Positions 27,611-37,086 of a stretch of 49,376 nt of DNA are shown in pieces; within the stretch, counting starts at the first letter, position 1; the number at the start of each line of letters is the position of its first letter. Source of the stretch: an uncultured Phocaeicola sp. (lineage in GTDB: Bacteria; Bacteroidota; Bacteroidia; Bacteroidales; Bacteroidaceae). The notes beneath the pieces were generated by a model. It saw nothing but the letters and a program-made list of their open reading frames with translations, was not told the DNA's origin and searched no databases. The stretch is from NCBI GenBank assembly GCA_947626525.1, contig CANQSM010000012.1, forward strand, positions 1 through 49,376. Direction: 5' to 3'. The position numbers and the translations under genes are program-made.

Positions 27611-28363
27611 TCATTCCGCGAACGGATTTTTGTAAATGCCGAGCATTTGTAGGGCAAAATAATAAAAGAACTGCATATCGTCTATGAAATAACGACGGAA
27701 TAAACGCTTAGGTTCTTTCAGGAACCGATACAACCATTCCAATGCCAATTTTTGAAAAATCACCGGAGCCCGCCTGATGTTGCCAGCCTCAAAATCTATT
27801 GTTGCCCCTAATGCCATAAACAGGTCAATATCAGGCAACATATCTTTATACTTATAAATCCATTTAGTCTGTTTAGGATTACCTAAACCGACCAATATAA
27901 CGTTGGCTTCCGATTGCCGTAATATGTCTACAATATGATTGCACTCCGTCTCATCCTTTTCAAATCCAATAGGAGGAGAATATGTACCTACCACAATCTC
28001 ACGGCCAATCCGTGCATTTATTTTCTTCCGCGCAATTTCGCCAACCCCCTCTTTAGCCCCAAGCAGAAAGATTTTTATATGAGTATCCTCGGCATGATAA
28101 TCACAGTACATGGGAAAAAAGCTTGAACCCGGTATCGCCTCTCTCAAAGGGGTACGTAACATGCGAGACATCAATAATAAAACCCGGCTGTCGCAGACGG
28201 AGAACTCTGCTTTTGATGCCATCTCATGAAACGCTTTATCCTTCTGGTGCTTCATGATATCATCAATGTTGGGAGTAACTAACACTCCTTTGTCCAAAGT
28301 CTCCAACAATTCTTTTGCAGACAGATTATCAATCCTGACATTCAGTATCTTTATTGACTTCAT
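27611..28363 (-). CDS. WecG/TagA/CpsF-family glycosyltransferase
   Basis: 250 residues, a GT26-type enzyme that adds a sugar (often N-acetylmannosamine or its uronic acid) to a lipid-linked sugar. [13 protein letters not shown] with [39 protein letters not shown] and [17 protein letters not shown] are the family landmarks. Its C-terminus is rich in basic and aromatic residues ([11 protein letters not shown]), suited to membrane contact. It overlaps gmhB by 4 bp (ATGA) and is the last gene of the leftward locus, a frequent position in Bacteroides capsule operons. Here it may use an activated heptose or another sugar. Confidence 0.88.
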   Translation of the reverse strand: MKSIKILNVRIDNLSAKELLETLDKGVLVTPNIDDIMKHQKDKAFHEMASKAEFSVCDSRVLLLMSRMLRTPLREAIPGSSFFPMYCDYHAEDTHIKIFLLGAKEGVGEIARKKINARIGREIVVGTYSPPIGFEKDETECNHIVDILRQSEANVILVGLGNPKQTKWIYKYKDMLPDIDLFMALGATIDFEAGNIRRAPVIFQKLALEWLYRFLKEPKRLFRRYFIDDMQFFYYFALQMLGIYKNPFAE

Positions 28364-28830
28364 TGTACTTTTACCCCTTTAATTCCACAATTTTCAGCGA
28401 ACTCCATATCGCTGTCACTATCGCCAATCATCAGGCAACCGGCAGGTCTTATATCAGGATAATCACGCAACATTTCCTTGAACATGCCTGTCCTTGGTTT
28501 CCTTCGGCAGTCTTCCTCCGTCAGGGCCGTGCAATAATAAATCTTGTCAATACGTCCGCCATGATGCGTTATCTCATCACACATCCGCTTATGAATGGCA
28601 AGCAAATCATCTTCCGTCATCAATCCTTTCCCGACGCCGCGTTGGTTGGTGACGATGAACAGATATTTTACCTGCCGGCTCCATGCCGACAAGGTTTCGA
28701 GAACATCCTGCAGGAATTCAAATTCCGTCCAACACTTCACGTAATCATTCGGGCGCAGACGATTTATCACCCCGTCACGGTCAAGCAGAAGCGTGTCATA
28801 ACCGTTTATGTCTATGTCTTTCAACCCCAT
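28360..28830 (-). CDS. gmhB: D-glycero-D-manno-heptose 1,7-bisphosphate 7-phosphatase
   Basis: 156 residues, HAD-IIIA phosphatase. The nucleophile motif is [11 protein letters not shown]. Thr/Asn of motif II lie in [11 protein letters not shown], the motif III Lys in RRKPRTGMF, and the motif IV acids in [10 protein letters not shown]. It removes the 7-phosphate from heptose 1,7-bisphosphate. Context with hddA, gmhA and hddC fixes the assignment over histidinol phosphatase. It lies 8 bp downstream of hddC. Confidence 0.87.
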   Translation of the reverse strand: MGLKDIDINGYDTLLLDRDGVINRLRPNDYVKCWTEFEFLQDVLETLSAWSRQVKYLFIVTNQRGVGKGLMTEDDLLAIHKRMCDEITHHGGRIDKIYYCTALTEEDCRRKPRTGMFKEMLRDYPDIRPAGCLMIGDSDSDMEFAENCGIKGVKVQ

Positions 28831-28838
28831 GGCATATT

Positions 28839-29552
28839 CTATCTAAAAAGGGGCAAGCCGGGAAGCTCGGCGCTTGCCTTGGCGTAATCTTCAGGAATGC
28901 CTATGTCAATAAAATAGCCATTCTGCACGACCCCGTAAAGATTGCCACTCGCGCATTGCGGCTGCAGGACATCGGTTTCAAACGAAAACTTATCCGGCAA
29001 TCCGTTGAATATGCCGCTTGACCTGTCTATCACATATACACCTCCATTGATAAGCCCTCTGTCACAATGCCTTTTTTCCTCAAAGCCGACAACCAGACTG
29101 TTGTCGACACGCACATTCCCGTAACGCTCAAAATGCTCCATCGGCTTTAGTGCAAGTGTGATGGAAGCAGGATACAGACGATGTTGCCCATACAACCCGT
29201 CCAAATCCACATTAAAGAATGTATCCCCGTTCAACACGACGACATCATTGCTCAAGCATCTGCCAAGTGCCAGCCTGATGCCGCCTCCCGTTCCCAACGG
29301 GGTTGTTTCCGTCGCGTAATCAAAGCAGAACGGGAACTCGCCGCCATTCCCATCAATCCAGTCAATAATCACATCGCGTAAATAACCGACCGAAAGCACC
29401 ACCCGCCCGACATCAAAGTGGGACAGGTATCTCAACAGATACCATAAAAACGGTTTCCCGGAGACAGGCGCCATGCATTTGGGCACATCGTTTACGACCG
29501 AACGCAGTCTTGTTCCCAGACCTCCTGCCAATATAACCACTTCCTTTCCCAT
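28839..29552 (-). CDS. hddC: D-glycero-alpha-D-manno-heptose 1-phosphate guanylyltransferase
   Basis: 237 residues from the ATG at 29552 ([20 protein letters not shown]); an upstream TTG start would overlap gmhA. It is a nucleotidyltransferase with the LAGGLGTRL loop, [26 protein letters not shown] (metal-binding Asp) and NGGVYVIDR. By context it transfers GMP from GTP to heptose 1-phosphate, giving GDP-D-glycero-alpha-D-manno-heptose. Confidence 0.85.
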   Translation of the reverse strand: MGKEVVILAGGLGTRLRSVVNDVPKCMAPVSGKPFLWYLLRYLSHFDVGRVVLSVGYLRDVIIDWIDGNGGEFPFCFDYATETTPLGTGGGIRLALGRCLSNDVVVLNGDTFFNVDLDGLYGQHRLYPASITLALKPMEHFERYGNVRVDNSLVVGFEEKRHCDRGLINGGVYVIDRSSGIFNGLPDKFSFETDVLQPQCASGNLYGVVQNGYFIDIGIPEDYAKASAELPGLPLFR

Positions 29553-29565
29553 AATCCGATACCAC

Positions 29566-30207
29566 TTATCTGGTTCCAAAAAATTCTTCCTCCAGCATCA
29601 GACAGAGGCAATGATACACCGGCAGATGCAATTCCTGGACTTTGTAGGTCTCCGTCTCCGGCACACGGATACAGACATCCGCCATGCCGGACAGCCTGCT
29701 TCCGTTCTCTCCGGTCAGCCCTATCACTTTCATGCCCTTTGCCTTGGCTGTCACGGCCGCATAAATCACGTTCTTGCTATTGCCGGATGTGGATATGCCA
29801 AGCAACACGTCACCCTCACGCCCGTAACCGTTTACCTGTTGGGCAAAGCACATCAGCGGCTCGCAGTCGTTCATGTAGGCCGTAGACAAGGCCGGATGGC
29901 CGTCAAGGGCTATTGCGGGAAGCGCGCCTTGCAGATGTTCTGCCAACAGACGTCCTTGTTCCTTGTCGATATCCTTAAGTCTCTTCTGACTGGCCTCATC
30001 CAGACGCCTCGGGCTTTTAAAACCTTTCATCAGCTCGCCCACTATATGCTCCGCGTCGGCTGCACTGCCCCCATTTCCACAGATTAGCAATTTGCCGCGG
30101 TTATGGTATGACCCGGACAACACGGCAAAAGCCTTTGCGATGTCTTCCCTGCATACGGCCAATTGGGGATACCTTGACACCAAGTCGTTTAAAATCGCAT
30201 GTTCCAT
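29566..30207 (-). CDS. gmhA: Sedoheptulose 7-phosphate isomerase
   Basis: 213 residues, SIS domain. LLICGNGGSAADAEHIVGEL near residue 37 is the signature, with GISTSGNSKNVIYA and AKGMKVIGLTGENGS later, and QELHLPVYHCLC near the end. It turns sedoheptulose 7-phosphate into D-glycero-D-manno-heptose 7-phosphate, the first step of the pathway. It is the second gene of the heptose cassette. Confidence 0.93.
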   Translation of the reverse strand: MEHAILNDLVSRYPQLAVCREDIAKAFAVLSGSYHNRGKLLICGNGGSAADAEHIVGELMKGFKSPRRLDEASQKRLKDIDKEQGRLLAEHLQGALPAIALDGHPALSTAYMNDCEPLMCFAQQVNGYGREGDVLLGISTSGNSKNVIYAAVTAKAKGMKVIGLTGENGSRLSGMADVCIRVPETETYKVQELHLPVYHCLCLMLEEEFFGTR

Positions 30208-30213
30208 CGCGCG

Positions 30214-31284
30214 TCAGTATTTCATGGCCGATATGTCGTCCGTATCATAAATCTTCCAGCCATGCGCTCCACCGTCCGTAAATTGGAAGGGCATGACAAA
30301 GCCGTCCAATTGCTTCAATGCGTCTGTCACGGCTTTCTTCCCGGTCGGCTCTACCATGAACATGCAGAAACCGCCGCCGCCAGCGCCGCTTACCTTGCCG
30401 GCCACGGCTCCGGCCTGCATGGCCACTTCAAAGGAATGTTCTATGACCGGGTTGGTTATCGCCTCCGCCATTTTCTTCTTCTCCTCCCATGCCTGTCCCA
30501 AAATGCGGGCAAACTCACGCATGTCCCCTTTCAGCAGGGCGAGCTTCATCTCCTTGGCGCTCTGCTTGACGCGGTGCATGGCCTCTATCGACCGGCCTTC
30601 CCTATTTGATGTGTTCGCCTTTTGCTGGTCTATAATAGCCGCAGACGAACGGGACCTTCCGGTAAAATACAGGAGTAAAGACGCTTCCAGCTCATCCGTT
30701 ATCCAACGTTTCACCTTTAGGGGATTGACTATCACCATGTCGTTTTCCAGGAACTCCATATAGTTGAATCCTCCGAATGCCGCCGCATACTGGTCCTGCT
30801 TGCCGCCCGAAAGGTTCAAATCCTTGCGTTCCACTTCGTATGCCATGCGGGCTATCTCATAATCCCCGAGAGGCAACGAGAGCCATTCGACAAAGGCCTT
30901 GATAATGCAGACCACCATAGTGGAAGACGTACCCAGTCCTGAACCGGCTGGCGCATCATTATAAGTCGTAATTTTAAATCCTTTCAATTCCGGACGGTAG
31001 TCATGCACTATACGGTTATAAACACCTTTTATAAGGGAGGCTTCGCCATCTATGTCCAGTCTATCCGCCAAGGGATAGGCCTTATGGCAATCGGCGTCAT
31101 AACTATGAATGGTTATTAAACCGTCATTCATCTCTTCAATGGTGGTGTATGTGTAGAGGTTAATGGTCGCGTTAAGAACCAGTCCCCCATACATGTCGCT
31201 GTACGGCGACACATCGCTTCCTCCACCCGCCAAACCTAAACGGAGCGGAGCTTTACTGCGGATAATCATATTATGTAAATTCAT
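30214..31284 (-). CDS. hddA: D-glycero-alpha-D-manno-heptose 7-phosphate kinase
   Basis: 356 residues, GHMP kinase fold. RSKAPLRLGLAGGGSDVSPYSD opens the protein, the ATP loop is PAGSGLGTSSTMVV near residue 115, and KVSGAGGGGFCMFMVEP is the C-terminal glycine motif. It phosphorylates heptose 7-phosphate at C1 (alpha anomer), which marks the GDP-heptose rather than the ADP-heptose (LPS core) route. A start five codons later (31269) fits relatives equally well. It is the first of four cotranscribed heptose genes, ending 6 bp before gmhA. Confidence 0.92.
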   Translation of the reverse strand: MNLHNMIIRSKAPLRLGLAGGGSDVSPYSDMYGGLVLNATINLYTYTTIEEMNDGLITIHSYDADCHKAYPLADRLDIDGEASLIKGVYNRIVHDYRPELKGFKITTYNDAPAGSGLGTSSTMVVCIIKAFVEWLSLPLGDYEIARMAYEVERKDLNLSGGKQDQYAAAFGGFNYMEFLENDMVIVNPLKVKRWITDELEASLLLYFTGRSRSSAAIIDQQKANTSNREGRSIEAMHRVKQSAKEMKLALLKGDMREFARILGQAWEEKKKMAEAITNPVIEHSFEVAMQAGAVAGKVSGAGGGGFCMFMVEPTGKKAVTDALKQLDGFVMPFQFTDGGAHGWKIYDTDDISAMKY

Positions 31285-31311
31285 TGTGGTTCTGTTTCAC
31301 CTATACTAATA

Positions 31312-32319
31312 TCACTCAGTGATTTCTATAAATTTACGGTTTCCTATCAACGCCGATGTCCTGGCAAATTTCGTCCCTTTAAACATCTTGCCATAACTAT
31401 ATGAATAACAATATTCCGCTTTCGAAATCATCAGCATATCAAGAAATGTTTTCAAATCCGCGTGCTTCATATTCTTATTTACATTATCCATGTGAGCAAC
31501 TGTCCCAGGTATTACATAAACAAAAGTTAATTGAGAAGCTCTTTCAAGAAATACAGGTGAATCTGAAGTTACAAGTACTTTAAGAATATCAGAATGTTTA
31601 GACTTTAAACGCCTGATAACATCCAAGCATTTACTTATATACTTTTCTTTCTCGCCTGTTTCCAACTCTTTATGAAAATTGGTGTCCTCAAAATCTCCTA
31701 ATATGCCAATAAACCTGAAAGCGACAGATATATATTTCCCTCCTATTTTTTCCATATTATGTTGAAGCGAATCCGCTAATATTTTTGAAGGCTTAAACAA
31801 GTCGTTGAAAAAAGTATAATATAACTCTTCGTGTAAAGTAACATTTGAATATACGTGTAATTCAGGTTTCCTTGTGTGCATTATCTTGAAGAAACTTCTT
31901 TCATTGTTGTTCATCAATGAATAAGAACTAAAGAAACGAAATGCGGCTGCATTCCTATTGTAGGAAATATCTTTTGCTTCAACCAACCAATTCACTTTAT
32001 TCGGTTCCAAATAATCTTGCAATTTGAAAGGATAAATCCAATATACCTTGAAATCAATGCTTTCCTTGAGACAATAATAATACGTGGAAAACAATCCTCT
32101 CAAACGGTCACTCAAACCTCCATGTATGGTTTTCCCATCTATAAAAAATATAGCGGTTTTCTTACCCCCCCCCATATTCACATTCGTTAACCGTTTGAAA
32201 CCATATTCATTTCTAAAAGACAAAAAATATTTTAATTTAGATTGTAACCGGCAAACATTTTCTTTTCCGATCATCCTACTTAATCTTCTTGCCCATAAAT
32301 CTCTGTTCATAGTTATCAA
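31312..32319 (-). CDS. Putative glycosyltransferase, fucosyltransferase-like, with G9 tract
   Basis: 335 residues, no signal peptide or membrane span. KTIHGGLSDRLRGLFSTYYYC near residue 60 resembles the donor-site region of alpha-1,2/1,6- and O-fucosyltransferase-like enzymes, and the end KGTKFARTSALIGNRKF fits their C-terminal part; this is a motif-level guess. SVAFRFIGILGDFED may be the acceptor loop. Residues about 50-52 (MGGGKK) are encoded by nine consecutive G bases, so slippage would truncate the protein to about 55 residues. The gene is in frame here. It lies 27 bp upstream of hddA. Confidence 0.6.
   Translation of the reverse strand: MITMNRDLWARRLSRMIGKENVCRLQSKLKYFLSFRNEYGFKRLTNVNMGGGKKTAIFFIDGKTIHGGLSDRLRGLFSTYYYCLKESIDFKVYWIYPFKLQDYLEPNKVNWLVEAKDISYNRNAAAFRFFSSYSLMNNNERSFFKIMHTRKPELHVYSNVTLHEELYYTFFNDLFKPSKILADSLQHNMEKIGGKYISVAFRFIGILGDFEDTNFHKELETGEKEKYISKCLDVIRRLKSKHSDILKVLVTSDSPVFLERASQLTFVYVIPGTVAHMDNVNKNMKHADLKTFLDMLMISKAEYCYSYSYGKMFKGTKFARTSALIGNRKFIEITE
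32165..32173 (-). repeat. G9 homopolymer tract inside the glycosyltransferase gene
   Basis: Nine C on the plus strand are nine G in the coding strand, near codon 51. The frame is intact with nine; eight or ten would shift it. It is a candidate contingency locus. Confidence 0.7.
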
Positions 32320-32425
32320 TATTAGTAAAATGCAGGTTTTATTTACGCTTATAACCTTTATACGAATATGCGCTTCCCATAATTATGAATGATTATCGAA
32401 ACCAAAGGAATGTCGTGCATTGTTA

Positions 32426-33595
32426 TCAATCTTTACTTAATATCTTTATCCATCTATTATATATCGAGTCTATATCAAATTTTTGGCTTTTCTTTATGGC
32501 TGCCTCGGCCATACATTGAAGCTTTTCGTGGTCTTTCATCAGTGCGGCCATCGCACTCGCCATGCTTTTGGCGGGAAAGCCTTGGGACGAATAAGGGATA
32601 AGGATGCCGTCCTTTCTATCCTCTATGATATCCTCCACGGCCGCAAAGCTATGGTATACCACCGGTATTACACCGAAACTCATCGCCTCCGCAAGCACTA
32701 AAGGGAATCCCTCGAAGTCGGAGGTTAGCACCAGCAACGATGCCCGCTTGTAATAATCCACAGGATCTTGGAATCCCTTAAAGTTCACTCTCGTCAGTCC
32801 CAAAGCCTTCGTATGGCTTTCCAAATTCTTCCTGTCCTCCCCATCACCTACGATGGTCAGACTCCAATCGAAGAATTGCTCCTCCAGGTAGTTCCAGGTA
32901 TCTATCACACGATAAACCCTTTTTTGCACGAAGTCAAGCCTGCCCACGTAGATTATCTCTTTCCGTTTCTCTTCAGAGCGATAGACAAACCCCTTGTTAT
33001 CAATGGTCACTGGATTGGTCATCACGCCGAGTTTGCGTGTATCCCTTATTCCTATGAACTCCCGAAACTCCTCTTTGTAGCAGTCGGACAATACCAAGAA
33101 ACGATTGCTTTTCTCGTAGATATATCTCATGGCGTGGCTGGTCGCCTCCTTGTAGAGACATCGTTGTCCCATCAGTGCCAATCGCTTAAGAGGATTCTCA
33201 CATTCCATCAACTTGATATCAATACTTTGTATCCTTCCGTTGAAACTAGGGGCATTGTGATAGACGGAGATGATGTTCACATCCAGCCCCTTGGCCGATC
33301 TTCTTGCAGTCAAGATGGGGACAAGCGGAAGTCCCCATTGATTGACGATTACGTCTATGTGATTTTCCGTCAATATCCCTCTTAACCTCATTACGTTCTC
33401 TCTATTTGCCTTGTATTCCTTTCCTGTTACCAATTTCACTCGTTTGTCCAATCGATGAGCGATGGTGTTCGTTCCCTGAAGGAAAGAGAATATCCATACC
33501 CCATGTTTTTCCGAAACGAACTTGTTAGCCAAGACGGAAGTGACAACTTCCAGCCCGCCTGTGTCAAGGGATTTCAATAAAAATAGAATGTTCAT
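32426..33595 (-). CDS. GT4-family glycosyltransferase
   Basis: 389 residues, GT-B fold. The N-terminal LLKSLDTGGLEVVTSVLA has the early donor/acceptor glycine motif. The C-terminal half holds KEIIYVGRLDFVQKRVYRVID and the E-x7-E motif in DFEGFPLVLAEAMSFGVIPVV, typical of retaining GT4 enzymes. It probably adds a sugar to the lipid-linked repeat unit at the cytoplasmic membrane. It is separated from the upstream glycosyltransferase by a 555-bp gap holding a MITE-like element. Confidence 0.9.
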   Translation of the reverse strand: MNILFLLKSLDTGGLEVVTSVLANKFVSEKHGVWIFSFLQGTNTIAHRLDKRVKLVTGKEYKANRENVMRLRGILTENHIDVIVNQWGLPLVPILTARRSAKGLDVNIISVYHNAPSFNGRIQSIDIKLMECENPLKRLALMGQRCLYKEATSHAMRYIYEKSNRFLVLSDCYKEEFREFIGIRDTRKLGVMTNPVTIDNKGFVYRSEEKRKEIIYVGRLDFVQKRVYRVIDTWNYLEEQFFDWSLTIVGDGEDRKNLESHTKALGLTRVNFKGFQDPVDYYKRASLLVLTSDFEGFPLVLAEAMSFGVIPVVYHSFAAVEDIIEDRKDGILIPYSSQGFPAKSMASAMAALMKDHEKLQCMAEAAIKKSQKFDIDSIYNRWIKILSKD

Positions 33596-33646
33596 GAATT
33601 ATAATGCAAACCAATACGTATAATATTTACTTATAATCTGTAATTT

Positions 33647-34133
33647 AACGTGAGTTCGAAATAAAATCAGAAATTCCTTCCGATGCGGGCGTATCCACGC
33701 AAAAATGAAGCTCCGAACGTACCGACACTTTTTATCTTCATTCCAAACAGTTAATTCACAATCGATTATCACAAAAGTGAAAATGGATAAATGTACTCTT
33801 TACGGATATAGGAAAGGAGTGGAAAAACTGTCGGAGTTTCCGGAAAGATTCTTAAGAAAGTTTCGGAAAACTCCGACAGTTTCGGTGGAGCTTCTTAAGA
33901 GTTTTTCCTTACGCTTTCTTTAATCCAGGCATCGCCTCATGCGGTCGGACTTGTTGTAACGCATATTTCTTGCAAAAAATCATAGGCCCTACAATAAATT
34001 TCTATAATTTGGGGTTCTGAGAACACGGCGGTAATCGTTTAAAGGTTATAATTCATCATTATAAATTTAATGCTTTTATCGCTTGTTCCTAATTCTAATG
34101 AAATAATTTCATTCTTTATATCGGACTCACGTT
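33647..34133. mobile_element. MITE-like element within the polysaccharide locus (487 bp)
   Basis: AACGTGAGTTCGAAATAAA (33647-33665) is an inverted match, 17 of 19, to 34115-34133, with weaker similarity further inward. ATTT borders both outer ends (33643-33646 and 34134-34137), consistent with a 4-bp target duplication. No transposase frame is recognised inside; a 72-codon rightward frame (33705-33923) is mostly the coding shadow of a palindrome. It fills the gap between two glycosyltransferase genes. Confidence 0.55.
33825..33882. repeat. 58-bp near-perfect palindrome inside the MITE-like element
   Basis: The arm AAACTGTCGGAG... (33825-33846) is matched by the inverse at 33861-33882 with two mismatches, and the 14-base centre contains the palindrome TTCTTAAGAA. 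It should form a very stable hairpin. Whether it terminates the leftward transcript is unclear because there is no adjacent U-run. Confidence 0.7.
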
Positions 34134-34150
34134 ATTTATGGACAGATTAA

Positions 34151-34894
34151 TCAAATAAAAAGATGCTTTACTTTTAATATCAAAAAAAAGACTGTCATTC
34201 TAATACGATGAATAAAAGCTCTCGGCTTGCTTACTCCATATTTAACAAGAATCTGATAACGTTCTGTTAGTGAAGCTATATTGTCCGTACTGAGTCCTCC
34301 TAATGAAAAAACAGCAATCATATCAGAACATCTATTAGCTTTCATTCCAACAAAAAAGGCATGATTTATCAAATCATAGTCTGCAAGTATCTTATATTTC
34401 AGATCGTATCCTCCCAAACGCTCTATAGCATCACGTTTCATTATAATAGCCTGATGACTCGCAGGCAATGAGAATGGCATTTCTTTCTTCCAAAAAGACG
34501 CTTTTTTATCTTTCATACAGCCACTCCTGTATTTCATTCTTATTCCACCATAAACCAAATCCACACCATCCGCATACTCCATTAAACTTTTTATACCATC
34601 CGGTAGCAACTCATCATCACTGCCTAAATAATAAATCCACTCACCGTGTGCTTTCTGCCATCCTTTATTGAAAGCATCATACACACCTTTGTCCGGTTCT
34701 GAAAATACTCGAAAACGATTATCTCTATCTGCAAAATATTTTACTTTTTGTACCGTATCATCTATAGACATACCATCTATTATAAGACATTCCCAATCAT
34801 GAAATGATTGCTTTTCAACACTATACAGAGCTTTTTCAATGGTAAATCCTGCATTATAAGTAGCTATAATTATTGAAACCTTTGGAATCTTCAT
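34151..34894 (-). CDS. GT2-family glycosyltransferase
   Basis: 247 residues, GT-A fold. VSIIIATYNAGFTIEKALYSVEKQ is the nucleotide-binding start, LIIDGMSIDDT and the metal-binding YLGSDDEL (near residue 92) follow, and GGYDLKYKILADYDL is the acceptor-side motif. It overlaps the polymerase gene by 4 bp (ATGA). It is an inverting transferase for the repeat unit; donor unknown. Confidence 0.9.
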   Translation of the reverse strand: MKIPKVSIIIATYNAGFTIEKALYSVEKQSFHDWECLIIDGMSIDDTVQKVKYFADRDNRFRVFSEPDKGVYDAFNKGWQKAHGEWIYYLGSDDELLPDGIKSLMEYADGVDLVYGGIRMKYRSGCMKDKKASFWKKEMPFSLPASHQAIIMKRDAIERLGGYDLKYKILADYDLINHAFFVGMKANRCSDMIAVFSLGGLSTDNIASLTERYQILVKYGVSKPRAFIHRIRMTVFFLILKVKHLFI

Positions 34895-36195
34895 ACTTTT
34901 TTCACAGAAGTATATACAACGCCATAATTAGGCATATAATGGTTAAACAGAGCATAATAGACACAATAAAGAAAAACACTACTAGTCCAAAATTCATAAC
35001 TAATACTAAGAAGAAGAAACATTAGGGCAAACAATATCGTTCCTTTTTTATTGAATACCTTTATAATCAAAACAGATGATTTAATCAACGAACCATAGAA
35101 AAATAGTCCAATGAACAATCCATACATACTAAATACCTGTATTACACCGTTAGCCAGCCACACCTCTTTACCATTAAACAATACACTCGTAGAAAATGCG
35201 TTTTCATTTACATTATACCCTAGCCAAAAATCATTTAAAAAGTTCTGTAATTCCAAATAAGCACCAGTTATTCTTTGCGGAGTAATTGCCTCTACTCCCC
35301 TATCAAACGTCCATTGCATATCATGTATCTCTTGTTCATAATCCATAAGTGAAACTAACTTTCCCCCCATAAAAGGCATTCCCCAGACAATAGGCATTAG
35401 CAAGCATCCGGTGATAATCACGGCCAACCTATATGCCGCAGATTTATTATACATATAATATAACACTAGAGAGAAAGAGGCCATAATGCCCGTAGTGGAA
35501 AGTGTAGAAACCAATCCTACCATTAGTATATAAAAAGAGCGGTTTTTTCTCCACGAAAGAGACATATTATGAAGTGATAGGTTAAGAAACATGGCAAATA
35601 CAAGAAAGCAAGAAAAACGCCCTGCCTCCCATGTAAATCCAATATTACGTTTAATCATTAACCCTTCCACTATCTGATTGCCAATACCAACTACAAATAT
35701 ATTAGCACGCATGGTAGCCGCATTATCTACTACAGAAACATAATCCATTACTTCTCCAATTAAAGATGGCATTATGACATATCCTCCCCATACAATCAAT
35801 GAAAGTATACATAAATGAACTAATACCTTTTCTGCATAAACAAAAAACTCATACTGTTTAAATAAATTAAAAGCTATATAAGCTATGATAGTACTAATAA
35901 GAATGCCAAAATAAATCGGTTGAACTCCGCCATATTTTATACAAATAGCACTATACCATAGTGCAAATATGCCTAAAATTATATATAATGGTTTCAAACA
36001 TCCTTTTTTACAATACTTATAATAATAAAAAGATATGATTAATAAATACACAGCAGTCATTACTGTATTGTCAGGATCTATTTTCAACAATTCTGTAGTC
36101 TTCGCAGACCATAAAATCATCATAAGCATAAAAAAATACTTATAAGGATTTCTATATCGTAAAAGTGCAGAATCTAATATAGCATTCATTGACAC
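34891..36195 (-). CDS. O-antigen/capsule polymerase-like membrane protein (Wzy)
   Basis: 434 residues, with about ten to twelve hydrophobic spans and little sequence identity to named families, as is usual for Wzy. A long extracytoplasmic loop (about 285-345, with QRITGAYLELQNFLNDFWLGYN) sits in the second half, as in Wzy and WaaL proteins. It probably joins repeat units in the periplasm. The gene is AT-rich, 4 bp downstream of the epimerase gene. A ligase role is the main alternative. Confidence 0.75.
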   Translation of the reverse strand: MSMNAILDSALLRYRNPYKYFFMLMMILWSAKTTELLKIDPDNTVMTAVYLLIISFYYYKYCKKGCLKPLYIILGIFALWYSAICIKYGGVQPIYFGILISTIIAYIAFNLFKQYEFFVYAEKVLVHLCILSLIVWGGYVIMPSLIGEVMDYVSVVDNAATMRANIFVVGIGNQIVEGLMIKRNIGFTWEAGRFSCFLVFAMFLNLSLHNMSLSWRKNRSFYILMVGLVSTLSTTGIMASFSLVLYYMYNKSAAYRLAVIITGCLLMPIVWGMPFMGGKLVSLMDYEQEIHDMQWTFDRGVEAITPQRITGAYLELQNFLNDFWLGYNVNENAFSTSVLFNGKEVWLANGVIQVFSMYGLFIGLFFYGSLIKSSVLIIKVFNKKGTILFALMFLLLSISYEFWTSSVFLYCVYYALFNHYMPNYGVVYTSVKKV

Positions 36196-36199
36196 CTTA

Positions 36200-37078
36200 T
36201 TACTTCAAAAGTTCTTCAAGGCTTTCAAACACAATTTTGCCCATCACTCTTTCAATTTTCGAAGAATCAAAATAAGTAGAACCACTTTCCATTTTTAAAT
36301 CACGTTCCGGCCAAGAAATAAAAGAGACTTCTGCTTTATAATAATTTGCAATAATTTCGGCCGCATTCCGCAATGAGTACGTATGCCCGCCTATATTATA
36401 AATTTCGCCATCACTCACTCTTTCCATTCCGACTTCTACAATTTGCTTACACAAATCATGCATAGACGTGAACGTCCGTTTTATAGAGCCGTCACCATAA
36501 AGGGTAATACGTCTCTCATTTGATGCCTGACGGATAAAAAAACCTATAGTTCCAAATGAATAGTCATCACTAAACATGTTACCAAAAGGTACACAAATTC
36601 GAAATATAGTATAAGGAATGTCAAAATTTTCCCTATATGCATAAAGCAAATTCTCACACGCCATTTTATTTACAGCATAAATCGTCTTCGCCTCTTTTTC
36701 ATCATCTTCTTTCAAGGCTTTGTCTGCTCCTTTATATACCAATCTGGTCGAAGGGAATATTATTTTAGGACGGAACTCAGACTCACGAATGCAATTTAAG
36801 AGGTTTATCAAACCCATTTCATTCGCATTGACAAAAGCATTCGCTTTATCAAAACCTACGTAAGTTCCTGTCAGACCCGCAAACATAAATATATAATCCA
36901 CTTTTAAATCTATTGTTCTCCTAACAGAATCAAAATCAGTCAGGTCACACCTATGATAATTAACGTCTTCACTGTCAACCACATCATAGCAAGCCACATC
37001 ATTCTTTTTCTGCTTTAAATAATATTCCAAGTGCTTGCCTATATACCCCTTGGATCCTATTATTGCACATTTGCTCAT
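36200..37078 (-). CDS. NAD(P)-dependent sugar epimerase/dehydratase (extended SDR)
   Basis: 292 residues. The Rossmann loop is in IIGSKGYIGKHLEYYL, the cofactor-selecting residues in CYDVVDSEDV, and the catalytic Tyr-x3-Lys in IYAVNKMACENLL (about residue 135). The substrate region holds RICVPFGNM and TFTSMHDLC. Given its neighbours (2,3-dehydratase and Gfo/Idh reductase), a 4-ketoreductase of a deoxysugar pathway is a reasonable inference; an epimerase is possible. Confidence 0.85.
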   Translation of the reverse strand: MSKCAIIGSKGYIGKHLEYYLKQKKNDVACYDVVDSEDVNYHRCDLTDFDSVRRTIDLKVDYIFMFAGLTGTYVGFDKANAFVNANEMGLINLLNCIRESEFRPKIIFPSTRLVYKGADKALKEDDEKEAKTIYAVNKMACENLLYAYRENFDIPYTIFRICVPFGNMFSDDYSFGTIGFFIRQASNERRITLYGDGSIKRTFTSMHDLCKQIVEVGMERVSDGEIYNIGGHTYSLRNAAEIIANYYKAEVSFISWPERDLKMESGSTYFDSSKIERVMGKIVFESLEELLK

Positions 37079-37086
37079 TTCCTTAC

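Noticed and set aside
29553..29579. TTG start for hddC giving nine extra residues
   Set aside because: It overlaps gmhA and adds residues before the normal nucleotidyltransferase start [11 protein letters not shown].
33705..33923. 72-codon rightward frame inside the MITE-like element
   Set aside because: Much of it is the translated palindrome; no transposase or other motif, and it opposes the direction of the operon.
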